Of a stretch of DNA of 64,000 nucleotides, positions 1-8,311 are shown in pieces; position 1 is the first letter of the stretch, and every line of letters begins with the position of its first letter. The stretch is from Bacillus sp. SA1-12 (GTDB taxonomy: Bacteria > Bacillota > Bacilli > Bacillales > Bacillaceae). Both the position numbers and the translations under genes were made by a program. Location: contig NZ_LATZ01000120.1 in assembly GCF_000981385.1 (NCBI RefSeq), positions 369,483 through 433,482 of the forward strand, read 5' to 3'. The notes below the pieces were generated by a model, which was given only the letters and a program-made list of their open reading frames with translations, was not told the DNA's origin and ran no database searches.

Positions 1-83
1 AATATTAAAACGTCCGCCTTTACTTATATTATTTAACTATTTGCCAGTTGAACTAATTTTAGCAACTTAAGCCATAATGAAGA

Positions 84-110
84 GGGTATACGAATCTCGC
101 ATACCCTTTT
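84..110 (+). terminator. Intrinsic terminator-like hairpin
   Basis: GGGTATaCGA (84-93) and TCGcATACCC (97-106) form a 9-of-10 bp stem with a 3-nt loop, followed by TTTTG. The T-run is on the + strand, so it may end a rightward gene lying left of the window. It may also act on the leftward GH76 gene. Confidence 0.6.
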
Positions 111-161
111 GATTGGTTATAAATAAATTCTTTCTTTTGGATTATAAAAACCCTCAGACTA

Positions 162-1316
162 TCATTTCTTGTCAATGTTCAAGATCGATTCTTCAGTAGC
201 AAGATTGGCGTAAATCTCAACCATTGCCGACTGTTCTAATAGTGAGACCGACCTGTTAGGGTCTAACTGGAATAAGCCGGTTTCAGGATCACGAACGGTT
301 TGCCACATTTCATCGGCATAAGCTTGCATAAATTTACGATAGGTCTGATTATGGTTTACGGATTCTAACAGCTGAAGATTCTTAAAGAATATGGCATTAA
401 AGTATGGCGGATCAGAATATAGACGGGAACCGCCATAATATTCGAGCGCCTTATCTGCGATATCTTCGGCACGCTCCAAATACGTTAGGTCTCCAGTAGC
501 CTTATAAAATAACACGCTTGCTCCTAGCATGACCCCTTGATTATAGGTCCATTGCCTTTTGTTAATCGTTCCTTCAAGATCAATATGATCCCAGTAAAGC
601 CCATTAGGCGCCAGCATACAGCTGTTTACCCAATCATACATTTTTTTAGACCAATCCAAATAATACTGATCCCCCGTGATTTCATATAACAACAGCCCTA
701 CTTCAGCTGCCGGGGCATTCGAAATTGTATTTCGGTCATTACTCCATGGAGCCTGTGTCCAGAAAACACCGCCTGCACAAGGGTGGGAAGAATCGTTATC
801 CCAGCCATAAACAGCCAGATCGAAAAGTTGTTTTGCTCTGTTTAATGCTGCTTCATCACCTGTTGTATTATATATTTTGATAAAATTGAGCGCAAGCCAA
901 TGATTGTCATCATAAAACTTATCTCCGCCGTTGCCGAAAGGAGGACGGACATATGAATCATATCCTGGCGGGTCTGTTTCATTGTTCCAGTACAATTCAA
1001 CCCCTTGCAAGCGATCCTGTACATCATCCTTGTAGCTCTCCCCTATCTTGTTAAGCTGGGACATATCAATTGTTGCTGCCATTGCACGTGAGAATGGCCA
1101 TACATAAGAATATGGATTACCGCCATTATGCGGATATTCCTCATGATAAAGCTTGGTGTCAGCCTGATAGAAGTATTTCTGCAGAGCCTGATAAGAATCA
1201 ATGGCACGATCCATATTTTTCTGTTTGTGGGGTGCAGCTTCAGCGTTTAGACCAGGAAATGCAATGGAAACTAACAAGAGTGAAAGGACGGTTAATAGAA
1301 ACAATGGTTTAGGCAT
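162..1316 (-). CDS. Secreted glycoside hydrolase family 76 (alpha-1,6-mannanase-like)
   Basis: A 384-aa secreted enzyme. Residues 1-27 are a Sec signal peptide (MPKP, hydrophobic core, cleavage near LNAEA). The rest is a GH76 (alpha/alpha)6-barrel rich in Trp, Tyr and Gly. The GH76 catalytic pair of adjacent aspartates is visible as YDDNHW (Asp136-Asp137). GH76 enzymes hydrolyse alpha-1,6-mannan backbones such as yeast cell-wall mannan; this specificity is inferred from the family. The ATG follows GAGGAGGAG at good spacing. A decayed GH76 copy and an AraR-type repressor lie upstream on the same strand, pointing to a mannan-utilisation locus. The reading frame and catalytic residues are intact. 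Confidence 0.9.
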   Translation of the reverse strand: MPKPLFLLTVLSLLLVSIAFPGLNAEAAPHKQKNMDRAIDSYQALQKYFYQADTKLYHEEYPHNGGNPYSYVWPFSRAMAATIDMSQLNKIGESYKDDVQDRLQGVELYWNNETDPPGYDSYVRPPFGNGGDKFYDDNHWLALNFIKIYNTTGDEAALNRAKQLFDLAVYGWDNDSSHPCAGGVFWTQAPWSNDRNTISNAPAAEVGLLLYEITGDQYYLDWSKKMYDWVNSCMLAPNGLYWDHIDLEGTINKRQWTYNQGVMLGASVLFYKATGDLTYLERAEDIADKALEYYGGSRLYSDPPYFNAIFFKNLQLLESVNHNQTYRKFMQAYADEMWQTVRDPETGLFQLDPNRSVSLLEQSAMVEIYANLATEESILNIDKK

Positions 1317-1494
1317 TTAATCTCCTCCTCAACGAATAAACTCGAGTCTCAGTTACAAACTGTATCTAATTTTAAAGGTATAGAAGTCTCTAAAGTTATG
1401 ATTCTCCTACAAATAACGATCCCGCCAGCATGATGCTGTCAATTGGAATTTCTTTATGTAGTAGCTCATGATAAGATTACTATTGAATATTATT

Positions 1495-2215
1495 AATCAA
1501 ATTCGGTCAACAGTGCGTAACATTCAATCATTGGCGCTTGATCTAACAGCCATTTAAGGTTATCTGTCACACCTGTTTTTCCTGTCCAATCCTTGCTAAA
1601 ATAGACCATTCTCATCCCTTGCATGTTCCCATACATAATGGACATTAGCTCTGATTACATTAATAAATTTGCGATCCCGAGTTGGGTCTTCTTTATACAA
1701 AGCGGCAAATCCTTTGAATAAAAACACGTTAAACCATGGAGATCTAGAAGGATTTTCTTTGCCCATGCAAGATACCTTTCGTCTTTCGATTCTTCAATAA
1801 GTTGAAGAGCTAAGACTGCTGCAGGGCCATTGGAGCAAGTGTTTTTATTGTTTCCCTTTCAGCATTCCAATATATACCACCTCCTTTATCTTCGGACCAA
1901 CCACTTATTGCAAACTCGAACATCATTTTTGCTTTTTGCAAATTTCTCATTTCCCCTAATGTACATAGGCTTCAATGAAATCTATGCCTGACCATTCATG
2001 ATCATCATAAAATTGCTGGTCCCCGCCATTTTTGCCTATGAATCATGCACTTAAAGGTTTTCACCTTTAAGAAAAAGGTATTTAACAAGGAACAGTCGGA
2101 TTGGCCGCCATTAATTGATTATTCATTTTTTCTGCTTGTGCGGGTTCCATTCGATACTTTTCACTCTCCTAAAAGATTCCATTACAAAACTTTTGACAAA
2201 CAAATTAAGTAAAGT
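1495..2215 (-). pseudogene. Decayed second GH76 glycoside hydrolase
   Basis: Reading the minus strand in shifting frames gives GH76-like pieces. One is GGDQQFYDDHEWSG (catalytic region, YDDHEW codons at about 1992-2009), then IDFIEAYVH and a stop, then KAKMMFEFAISGWSEDKGGG and IYWNAER. These align with GGDKFYDDNHW and LFDLAVYGWDNDS of the intact neighbour. Several stops and frameshifts break the gene, and the N-terminus is largely missing. The boundaries are approximate. It lies directly downstream of a cre site, so it was probably the first gene of a carbon-regulated GH76 pair. Confidence 0.75.
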
Positions 2216-2223
2216 AATTAATG

Positions 2224-2239
2224 CAGAAAGCGCTTGCAA
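2224..2239 (-). promoter_or_regulatory. cre site (CcpA operator)
   Basis: Read on the minus strand, TTGCAAGCGCTTTCTG matches the catabolite-responsive element WTGNAANCGNWNNCWW at all but the last position. It sits just upstream of the decayed GH76 gene, where carbon catabolite repression of a mannanase operon would be expected. Confidence 0.6.
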
Positions 2240-2730
2240 TATAAGTGATATTAAATTGAATTATTAAAGGGATGAATTCTATTAACTTAACAGACGTCAT
2301 CGCCAATTAGTTTCTTAGTGAAAAGAAAGTATAATGGAGTCGATGATAGGATTAACAGTACATAGCCACCATTCCCTTACCTCCTCCAATTTGAAAAGGA
2401 AAAGATGAATACAAAACAATCTTAAGAACGCCAGGAGTTGGCAAGGGATAGTTTGAATGTTATGTGATCATCTAAAGCCAAACTTTTAATCTTCTATTAT
2501 TCTATTCTTTGATATCCATAGATCCAATCTCACAATAAGCAATGAAAAACTCGCAATACATAGCATTTGCCTATTAAAACCAAGAGCATGTGAAATATGT
2601 CGGATCATCTGCATGGAATCCTTCATGCATGAGCCCTGTATCTCTATCGGTTTGTTAAAGTTACGCTTGAATTACTTATAATAATATACACATTACTTAT
2701 ATTGGTCAATATATTTCATGTGCATTAATT
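2240..2730. other. Intergenic region without recognisable genes
   Basis: About 490 bases separate the cre site from the terminator of the AraR-like gene. No open frame with a ribosome binding site and no strong hairpin was seen. It probably holds the promoter of the GH76 locus. Confidence 0.5.
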
Positions 2731-2765
2731 AATAAAAAAGCATAGGTTTACTCAAACCTATGCTT
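2731..2765 (-). terminator. Terminator of the AraR-like regulator
   Basis: A perfect 12-bp stem, AAGCATAGGTTT (2738-2749) with AAACCTATGCTT (2754-2765), has a 4-nt loop. On the minus strand it is followed by TTTTATT. It lies 5 bp after the regulator's stop. Confidence 0.9.
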
Positions 2766-2769
2766 ATAT

Positions 2770-3882
2770 TTATACCTTATTATTTTTCTTAGTTGACTGA
2801 CCTTCAATTAATTTAGTATCAAGCAGCGTCGTCTGCAAATTCATAGCATTATTCTTAATACCAAGTAATTGTTCTACTGCAAGCCGCCCCATTTTTTCTT
2901 GGTCCTGAAGTAAATGTGTAAACGTAAAAGCTCCAGGCTTACATGAGGGACTATCAAAGCAAAGAATGGAAATATCCTCAGGTACTGATAATCCGAGTTC
3001 TTCTACCGCTTGTTTAGCTAAAAGAGCTATATTGTACTCAATTGCAAAAAATGCAGAAATATCCTTGTGTTTTTGCAAGTGATCCTTAATCTTTTTTATA
3101 TCATTAGAAATATTGGGATCCTTGAAGGAATCCGGCAAGGTTGAAGTTAATTCATTCAATATTAGCGGATTTTTTGTCATCCCTTTTTCTATATGTGCCC
3201 GAACAAAACCTTCAATGCGATCTTCGACAGCAGTAGCGCTTACAGGCGGAGGACTTAATAAGGTAATCGTCTTATGTCCAAGACCAAACAAATAGTCTGT
3301 TCCTTTCTTAGTTGCTCCAATATTATCGGTTCCAACCGCAGATGCTGCAACACCTTTTAAATAACGATCAAGGAGAACAAAAGGGAATTGATCAATGATT
3401 AGCTTTAAAATCTCGGAATTAAAAAAAGTTGCCTGTGATGGAAGAATGATTAATCCATCTACCCCTAGCTCCATCAAATCGCGGATTGCAGCTTGCTCTT
3501 TCTCAACGCTTCCGAATGTACGGCGCAGGACGATAAATGCTCTCTCCTCTGCAGCATGTTCGATTCCATTTAACAATCCTATTCCATAACTTTCGTCAAA
3601 GTCTGTCATGATTACGCCAAAAACTGGTTTAATTCGGACTGAGGGATTGGCTTTCGATTCTTTTATGGTCAGCTCTTTAACAAAAGAACCTCTTCCGACC
3701 TGCCGGAAGATAAAGCCCTCGGCTGCTAACATTTCTAATGATTTTCTAGGGGTGATAACACTCACATTCCATGTATCAGCCAATTCTTTTTCGGAAGGAA
3801 TCCGTTCACCTTCTTTATATTTACCTTCAACTATAGCTGTTTTAATTGTTTCATAAATTTGTTCGTAGATCGGTTTAGCCAA
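2770..3882 (-). CDS. GntR/LacI-type transcriptional repressor (AraR-like)
   Basis: About 370 aa. The N-terminal 70 residues form a GntR winged helix-turn-helix (PIYEQIYETIK, GERIPSEKELAD, EGFIFRQVGRGSFV). Residues ~85-345 form a LacI-type periplasmic-binding fold that would bind a sugar effector. This architecture is that of AraR. The start is taken as TTG at 3882, which has AGAAGG eight bases upstream; the GTG at 3891 overlaps that Shine-Dalgarno sequence. It neighbours a GH76 gene, a GH76 relic and a cre site, so control of mannan or oligosaccharide genes is likely. The effector is unknown. Confidence 0.85.
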   Translation of the reverse strand: MAKPIYEQIYETIKTAIVEGKYKEGERIPSEKELADTWNVSVITPRKSLEMLAAEGFIFRQVGRGSFVKELTIKESKANPSVRIKPVFGVIMTDFDESYGIGLLNGIEHAAEERAFIVLRRTFGSVEKEQAAIRDLMELGVDGLIILPSQATFFNSEILKLIIDQFPFVLLDRYLKGVAASAVGTDNIGATKKGTDYLFGLGHKTITLLSPPPVSATAVEDRIEGFVRAHIEKGMTKNPLILNELTSTLPDSFKDPNISNDIKKIKDHLQKHKDISAFFAIEYNIALLAKQAVEELGLSVPEDISILCFDSPSCKPGAFTFTHLLQDQEKMGRLAVEQLLGIKNNAMNLQTTLLDTKLIEGQSTKKNNKV

Positions 3883-4114
3883 TTTAAACACCTTCTTCCA
3901 CTTCGATAGTCACATACTTTGTATAATGAATAAATAGCAGTAACCGGATAGAATATATAATATTATATAATTAATGCAAAATCTACTTTTACTGATTTTA
4001 CAGGGACGATCAACTATAATTGTGATAATAATCATATTAAGTATGTTTATTTTGTTAAAATAATAAAAAGGAAAGATAGCATTCCCTCTCAAAAAAATTA
4101 ACTAGATTTTTAAC

Positions 4115-5716
4115 TTAACGGCTGCCCGTATCCCGTAATTCTAAAAAAGGAAGCGTTTCTGTGAATGAATGAACATAATTTCTGCCATTTTTTTTTGCGA
4201 CAAACAAAGCTTCGTCGGCCTGACGCATGAGTGTTTGTATGGTTGGATGATGATCACCTGCATGGATCTTAGCATGTGAAACCCCAAAACTTGATGTGAC
4301 ACAAATCTCTTTTTTGTTATGCAACATATGACTCTTAGCAATATTAAAACGAATCAAATTAGCTAGTTCATATGTTTCATCTAAGGATATATCCGGCAAG
4401 CAAATAATAAATTCTTCCCCTCCATATCGGCCAATAATGGCTTGTTCAGGTAAACTTTCCTTTGCAGTCTTCGCAACATGACACAACACAAGGTCCCCTG
4501 CTTCATGTCCCAGTGTATCATTCACTTTTTTAAAATAATCAATATCAAACATAATGATTGCTGCACTTCCTCCTGTTAACCTGAGGGCTTCAAAAATAGA
4601 ATCCGATTTTTTCAAAAAATAAGTCCGATTAAAAACTTGTGTTAAGCCATCTATACTTGCCAGCTTTTTCAACTTTCTCTGCATAATCACTTTATCTGTA
4701 ACATCAACAAAGGTAATCATTTTTCCAATAAGCTGAGTATGTTTATTCAAAATGGGAGAGAATCGGATCTGATAATAGATTTGCTTCTCGTCAATACATG
4801 TTTCATAATCACAATCCTTCTCATTAATAATCATTTTAGCTAGCTTGGGACTTTCATTAAGTACATTTATGATGGATTGACCAATCACATGCTTATGTAA
4901 GGTTGGAAGTACACTCTTCATCGATATGTTGTAATCCACAATGGCATTTTTGTGATTTAAAACAATCACTCCCTCTTTCATGCTTTCAAATACATAATTT
5001 CTCGCAATTGGAGCGACATTAAACATTTGAAAAGATACAAGGGCAGCACCATGAAAAAGAAACGATAAGCTCATAGAAACTGGACCGAGGTCAATGCCAT
5101 ATGGACTCATGTCGTTTAGGTAGAAAAAGTTTGCGATGATCGGCAAAAGCAGACCAACTACCATCGTTAAGATCTGCATGCGAAATTGAAATAATACTTG
5201 CTCCTTTAATTGCGAAATCAGATTGATGACACTAATCATGATACACAAAAATAAAAAGATGGAATGAACAAAAAACCATGGTCCTCCCTCCAGCTTAATG
5301 ATTGGAGACGGACTGTCGCTTCTTAGTTCCATTGATGTGTAATAAAAATGATGAAGGTCATTTGTACTATGCAAAAAGATCGTGATCAAAGGAATAACCA
5401 AAATGAAATAAGTAATCCAAGGCTTAAGCTTTTGTCCAGTATAATCAAAAGACATAAATAAAAGACAGACAGGAATAAAAGGGATAGCGAGGTACTCAAT
5501 CCTCAGCCATAATTTAATTTGCTCAATGGTTGTGCTTGATAGCTCAAACGCGTAGGCAAAAGTAAAAACCGCAGATAGAAGTGTAACGAGTATATAGTAC
5601 CTTGCTCCTGGGGCTTCCCGCAATTTAAAGAAAGAATACACGCATAAGAAAAGACTTAAAACGCCTGCTAGAATAATAACGACTTGGTAAAACCAAATTT
5701 CTTGCAGCAAATTCAT
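4115..5716 (-). CDS. Membrane diguanylate cyclase (7TM sensor, PAS, GGDEF)
   Basis: A 533-aa protein. Residues ~1-225 hold about seven membrane helices of the 7TM type found at the N-terminus of some histidine kinases. A PAS-like segment covers ~235-345, and a GGDEF domain covers ~360-520. The active-site motif is intact (RYGGEEF, GGEEF at about 432-436), as are the Mg-binding FDIDYFKKVND and GHEAGD. It should make cyclic di-GMP from two GTP in response to a membrane or lipophilic signal. The usual RxxD inhibitory site before GGEEF is replaced by SLPE, so product inhibition at that site is unlikely. It appears to be monocistronic. Confidence 0.9.
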   Translation of the reverse strand: MNLLQEIWFYQVVIILAGVLSLFLCVYSFFKLREAPGARYYILVTLLSAVFTFAYAFELSSTTIEQIKLWLRIEYLAIPFIPVCLLFMSFDYTGQKLKPWITYFILVIPLITIFLHSTNDLHHFYYTSMELRSDSPSPIIKLEGGPWFFVHSIFLFLCIMISVINLISQLKEQVLFQFRMQILTMVVGLLLPIIANFFYLNDMSPYGIDLGPVSMSLSFLFHGAALVSFQMFNVAPIARNYVFESMKEGVIVLNHKNAIVDYNISMKSVLPTLHKHVIGQSIINVLNESPKLAKMIINEKDCDYETCIDEKQIYYQIRFSPILNKHTQLIGKMITFVDVTDKVIMQRKLKKLASIDGLTQVFNRTYFLKKSDSIFEALRLTGGSAAIIMFDIDYFKKVNDTLGHEAGDLVLCHVAKTAKESLPEQAIIGRYGGEEFIICLPDISLDETYELANLIRFNIAKSHMLHNKKEICVTSSFGVSHAKIHAGDHHPTIQTLMRQADEALFVAKKNGRNYVHSFTETLPFLELRDTGSR

Positions 5717-5806
5717 CTACTCCAGATAGTTAATAAGAACTAATTTCCAATTATTATATAGCAATTTCCTGATCTTTGACCAGATTTATTTTCTTTATAT
5801 GGAGAG

Positions 5807-6045
5807 TCAAAACACCTTCACACTTACGCCATCATCTGCTGGTTGAAAATTATGTTCAGGAATACGTTCAAAATTGATTCGTTCATGTAATTTTTAATGT
5901 GCTTTTCATAAAATCTGCTGTTGCATGCCAATGGAATTAATCCTTTTGACTTTGTTCTTGCTATAGATTCTAATACAAAATCAGAGGCGGTCACTTTGCT
6001 CTTATTCCTACAAATTTGGAAATTCACCAGCATAGGCAACCTTTT
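5807..6045 (-). pseudogene. Frameshifted remnant of a GNAT-like acetyltransferase
   Basis: Two overlapping frames carry protein-like sequence. One reads ASDFVLESIARTKSKGL followed by CNSRFYEK. The other reads KLHERINFERIPEHNFQPADDG and ends VKVF-stop at 5807. Joined, they resemble the C-terminal half of a GNAT acetyltransferase (a helix, an NSRFYEKA-like loop, then a GFxRIPE-type strand). The upstream half is missing. The family call rests on pattern recognition only. Confidence 0.4.
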
Positions 6046-6251
6046 TTAGAATAATCGCAAATATAGTTTAGTCAAATACCTCCAATTCATTTATGTGCAT
6101 AAATGCTACATTCATCGATAGTATATAGAAGCGGTATTAAGCAAGCTTTAACAATATATAAATCTAGTATTAAAATTTAGGATTTTGTTAAGAATCACTA
6201 GGTTTAGGTCCTATGACTTACCCTTTGGGGCTCTTTTTTAGCTATCGCTAA

Positions 6252-6286
6252 TTTTAAAAAAATAAAAATGAGCTGCAACGCAGCCC
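6252..6286 (-). terminator. Terminator of the AraC-type regulator
   Basis: On the minus strand GGGCTGC-GTT-GCAGCTC (6270-6286) forms a 7-bp stem with one G-U pair, followed by ATTTTTATTTTTTT. It lies 22 bp after the AraC-type gene. Confidence 0.85.
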
Positions 6287-6307
6287 ATCCTATTCTTCTC
6301 TACTTTA

Positions 6308-7180
6308 TTATTTTTTCAAAACTGGAATCCATATTTCACTTTTAAAAGTTGGTGAGGTTACGTCCTTATTTTCATTCCATAAAATTTCCGGACCCTTTTT
6401 GAGTTCATAGTTTGATGACGGAAACCATTCTGAATAAATCCGTCCCCATATATTTTGCAAGGTTTCTGGAAATGGACCGATCGCTTCAAAAACAGCCCAG
6501 GTTGAAGCCGGGACTTCAAGATTCACAAGGTTTTCTGGGCATTCCTTCGTTGTCGCAACTCCAATATAATGGTCTAGCTCCCCTTTTTCCTCCATACGGC
6601 CTTCAGAAAAGTTTGTGGATGCACTTAGCAGTCCTAACGGCTTGACATTTGATAGACTTTTGAGTTGGTCAATCTTTTCCTCATCTAAACTTTCCCACAT
6701 AGCAGCAATATCAGGATTGACTCCATTGAAAATGATCGGAACACGTTTCTTTAACCCAACGATGTAAAATCCATCTTTTTCTTCAATACGATAGTTCATA
6801 GAATTTCCTCCTTTAATGGATAATTGGAAGGTCATTCTTGGAAAAGCTTTTAGTGAATGGTTGCTGTATCTGACTTCTGACGGAGTAACTCCATGGAGGT
6901 TTTGAAAAGCTCTTGTAAAGGAATCTGGTGAATTGTATCCGAATTTCACCGCAACGTCAATTACCTTAGTGTTGCTATCTCTAAGCTCAAAAGCTGCAAG
7001 AGTAAGGCGTCTGCGGCGAATGTACTCTGATAATGTTATTCCAGCTAGGAAGGAAAACATCCTTTTAAAATGGTATTCAGAACAAAACGCGCGTTTAGCA
7101 ACCTCCTTAAAGTCAATTTCGTTTGTCAGATTTTCTTCAACATAGGCAATAGCGTTATTAAACTGTTTTAGCATATCCAT
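6308..7180 (-). CDS. AraC-family regulator with GyrI-like effector domain
   Basis: A 290-aa protein. Residues 1-105 hold two AraC helix-turn-helix motifs (AKRAFCSEYHFKRMF, and KFGYNSPDSFTRAF followed by HGVTPSEVR). From about residue 127 (MNYRIEEKDGFYIVGLKKR) there is a GyrI/BmrR-like small-molecule-binding domain ending WIPVLKK. This is the Rob/SoxS-like architecture that senses hydrophobic or cationic compounds, often drugs. AGGAGG lies seven bases before the ATG. It is transcribed alone and ends at its own terminator. The effector and targets are unknown; a drug or stress response is inferred from the fold. Confidence 0.9.
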   Translation of the reverse strand: MDMLKQFNNAIAYVEENLTNEIDFKEVAKRAFCSEYHFKRMFSFLAGITLSEYIRRRRLTLAAFELRDSNTKVIDVAVKFGYNSPDSFTRAFQNLHGVTPSEVRYSNHSLKAFPRMTFQLSIKGGNSMNYRIEEKDGFYIVGLKKRVPIIFNGVNPDIAAMWESLDEEKIDQLKSLSNVKPLGLLSASTNFSEGRMEEKGELDHYIGVATTKECPENLVNLEVPASTWAVFEAIGPFPETLQNIWGRIYSEWFPSSNYELKKGPEILWNENKDVTSPTFKSEIWIPVLKK

Positions 7181-7337
7181 TTATTGACCTCCTATATCAA
7201 TAGATTATCAGGAGTGAAAAGAGTCCATCCGACATTTTGTGCACGGTATTGCAGGATCTCTTTTTACGTTTTATTAAACTACTCTTTCTAGTTAATAGCA
7301 GCATTCTTATTGTAAAGCTCTCTTTATCCAATTTTAG

Positions 7338-7793
7338 TTAAACTATACTTAATGCCTCTTGTTCAACCTTTTGCATAAACTCCTGAACAACAATCTTGTT
7401 GCTTTTCTCGCTGCCAAGCTTTAGCATCGCTCTACCGACAAAGTTCACTCCTTTGTTTTGCCCTTCATAGATGAATTTAGTTTGAGTTTCTTCAAGTTTA
7501 ACGAGTGTAAACGTAAGTGTAATCTCAAATGCTTTTCCTAAAACAAAGCTGATTTGCTTCAGCTTTCGATCATCATGATCCTCGTAAGCTAACGTTTCTA
7601 CAATGTAGGTTTCCAAGCGCTTCCCTTCACGGTATGTTTGCCGATGCTTTGCTCCCGCTTCGGTTTCCTTTTTCTCAATTAAAATATGCTCTTCTACTTT
7701 CGGCATAATTTTTTTAATGTTTTTATCCATAAATAAACTCCACACATTTTCAATATTCGTATCGATTATGCTTTCTTCCTTCCATTGGATCAA
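7338..7793 (-). CDS. SRPBCC (START-like) domain protein
   Basis: A 151-aa soluble protein with the SRPBCC fold: an N-terminal strand (EESIIDTNIENVWSLFMD), antiparallel strands, and a long C-terminal helix. Such proteins bind hydrophobic ligands. The start is TTG at 7793, overlapping the stop of the MerR gene upstream by four bases (TTGA), with GGAGGAGG at good spacing. The two genes are therefore translationally coupled, and the MerR protein probably controls both. The ligand cannot be inferred. Confidence 0.8.
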   Translation of the reverse strand: MIQWKEESIIDTNIENVWSLFMDKNIKKIMPKVEEHILIEKKETEAGAKHRQTYREGKRLETYIVETLAYEDHDDRKLKQISFVLGKAFEITLTFTLVKLEETQTKFIYEGQNKGVNFVGRAMLKLGSEKSNKIVVQEFMQKVEQEALSIV

Positions 7794-8134
7794 TCGTCCT
7801 CCTCCTTCCCCGATTCAAGGAATTCATCAATCTCTTCAACCTTACGATTAAGCTCCTCAACCTGTTTATGTAGATTCTTCTTTTTTTGTATCAACAAAGC
7901 TTCTAAATTTGAGAATGACTCATCATTCATAACAGAAATCATTTCCTGGATGGTAAATCCAAAGCTTCTTAGTTTCACTAATAGCATTGCTAAAAAATAA
8001 CTGCCATCGTCATAATAGCGATAGTTATTAACAGGGTTAATGTAAGCAGGCTCCAGCAATTTAACCTCTGCATAATAGCGGAGGGTTTCTTTGCTTAATC
8101 CCGTTATTTCAGCAAATTCACTAATTTTGTACAT
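7790..8134 (-). CDS. MerR-family transcriptional regulator
   Basis: About 114 aa. The N-terminal MerR winged helix (YKISEFAEITGLSKETLRYYAE, then NNYRYYDDGS) is followed by a dimerising coiled coil (KKKNLHKQVEELNRKVEEID) and an acidic tail. There is no long effector domain, so this is a minimal MerR like YraB or BltR-class regulators. GGGAGG lies six bases before the ATG at 8134 (an adjacent ATG at 8137 is only three away). A further upstream ATG has no ribosome binding site. It is the first gene of a two-gene unit with the SRPBCC protein and is probably autoregulated. Confidence 0.85.
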   Translation of the reverse strand: MYKISEFAEITGLSKETLRYYAEVKLLEPAYINPVNNYRYYDDGSYFLAMLLVKLRSFGFTIQEMISVMNDESFSNLEALLIQKKKNLHKQVEELNRKVEEIDEFLESGKEEDD

Positions 8135-8260
8135 CATTTTCCTCCCACCTATATGATAAACTGTGGGGTGCACAACATGGTCAACTTTTTTATTCTAATT
8201 CTTATTTTTTGAAAAAAGGAATTAAGTTATTCCGTAGGTCTCTTCACCGGAAATAGAAGA

Positions 8261-8295
8261 GCCATTTGTTCAAGTTATTTAATTGAACAAATGGC
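8261..8295 (-). terminator. Hairpin after the ABC exporter operon
   Basis: A 13-bp perfect stem pairs GCCATTTGTTCAA (8261-8273) with TTGAACAAATGGC (8283-8295) over a 9-nt loop. The T-run is weak (CTTCTATTT on the minus strand). It follows the permease gene. Confidence 0.65.
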
Positions 8296-8311
8296 TTAAA
8301 ATAATAGTAAG

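Noticed and set aside
3910..4092. A 60-codon open frame on the minus strand between the AraR-like and diguanylate cyclase genes
   Set aside because: It has no ribosome binding site, low-complexity hydrophobic and Ile-rich sequence, and lies in a very AT-rich spacer.
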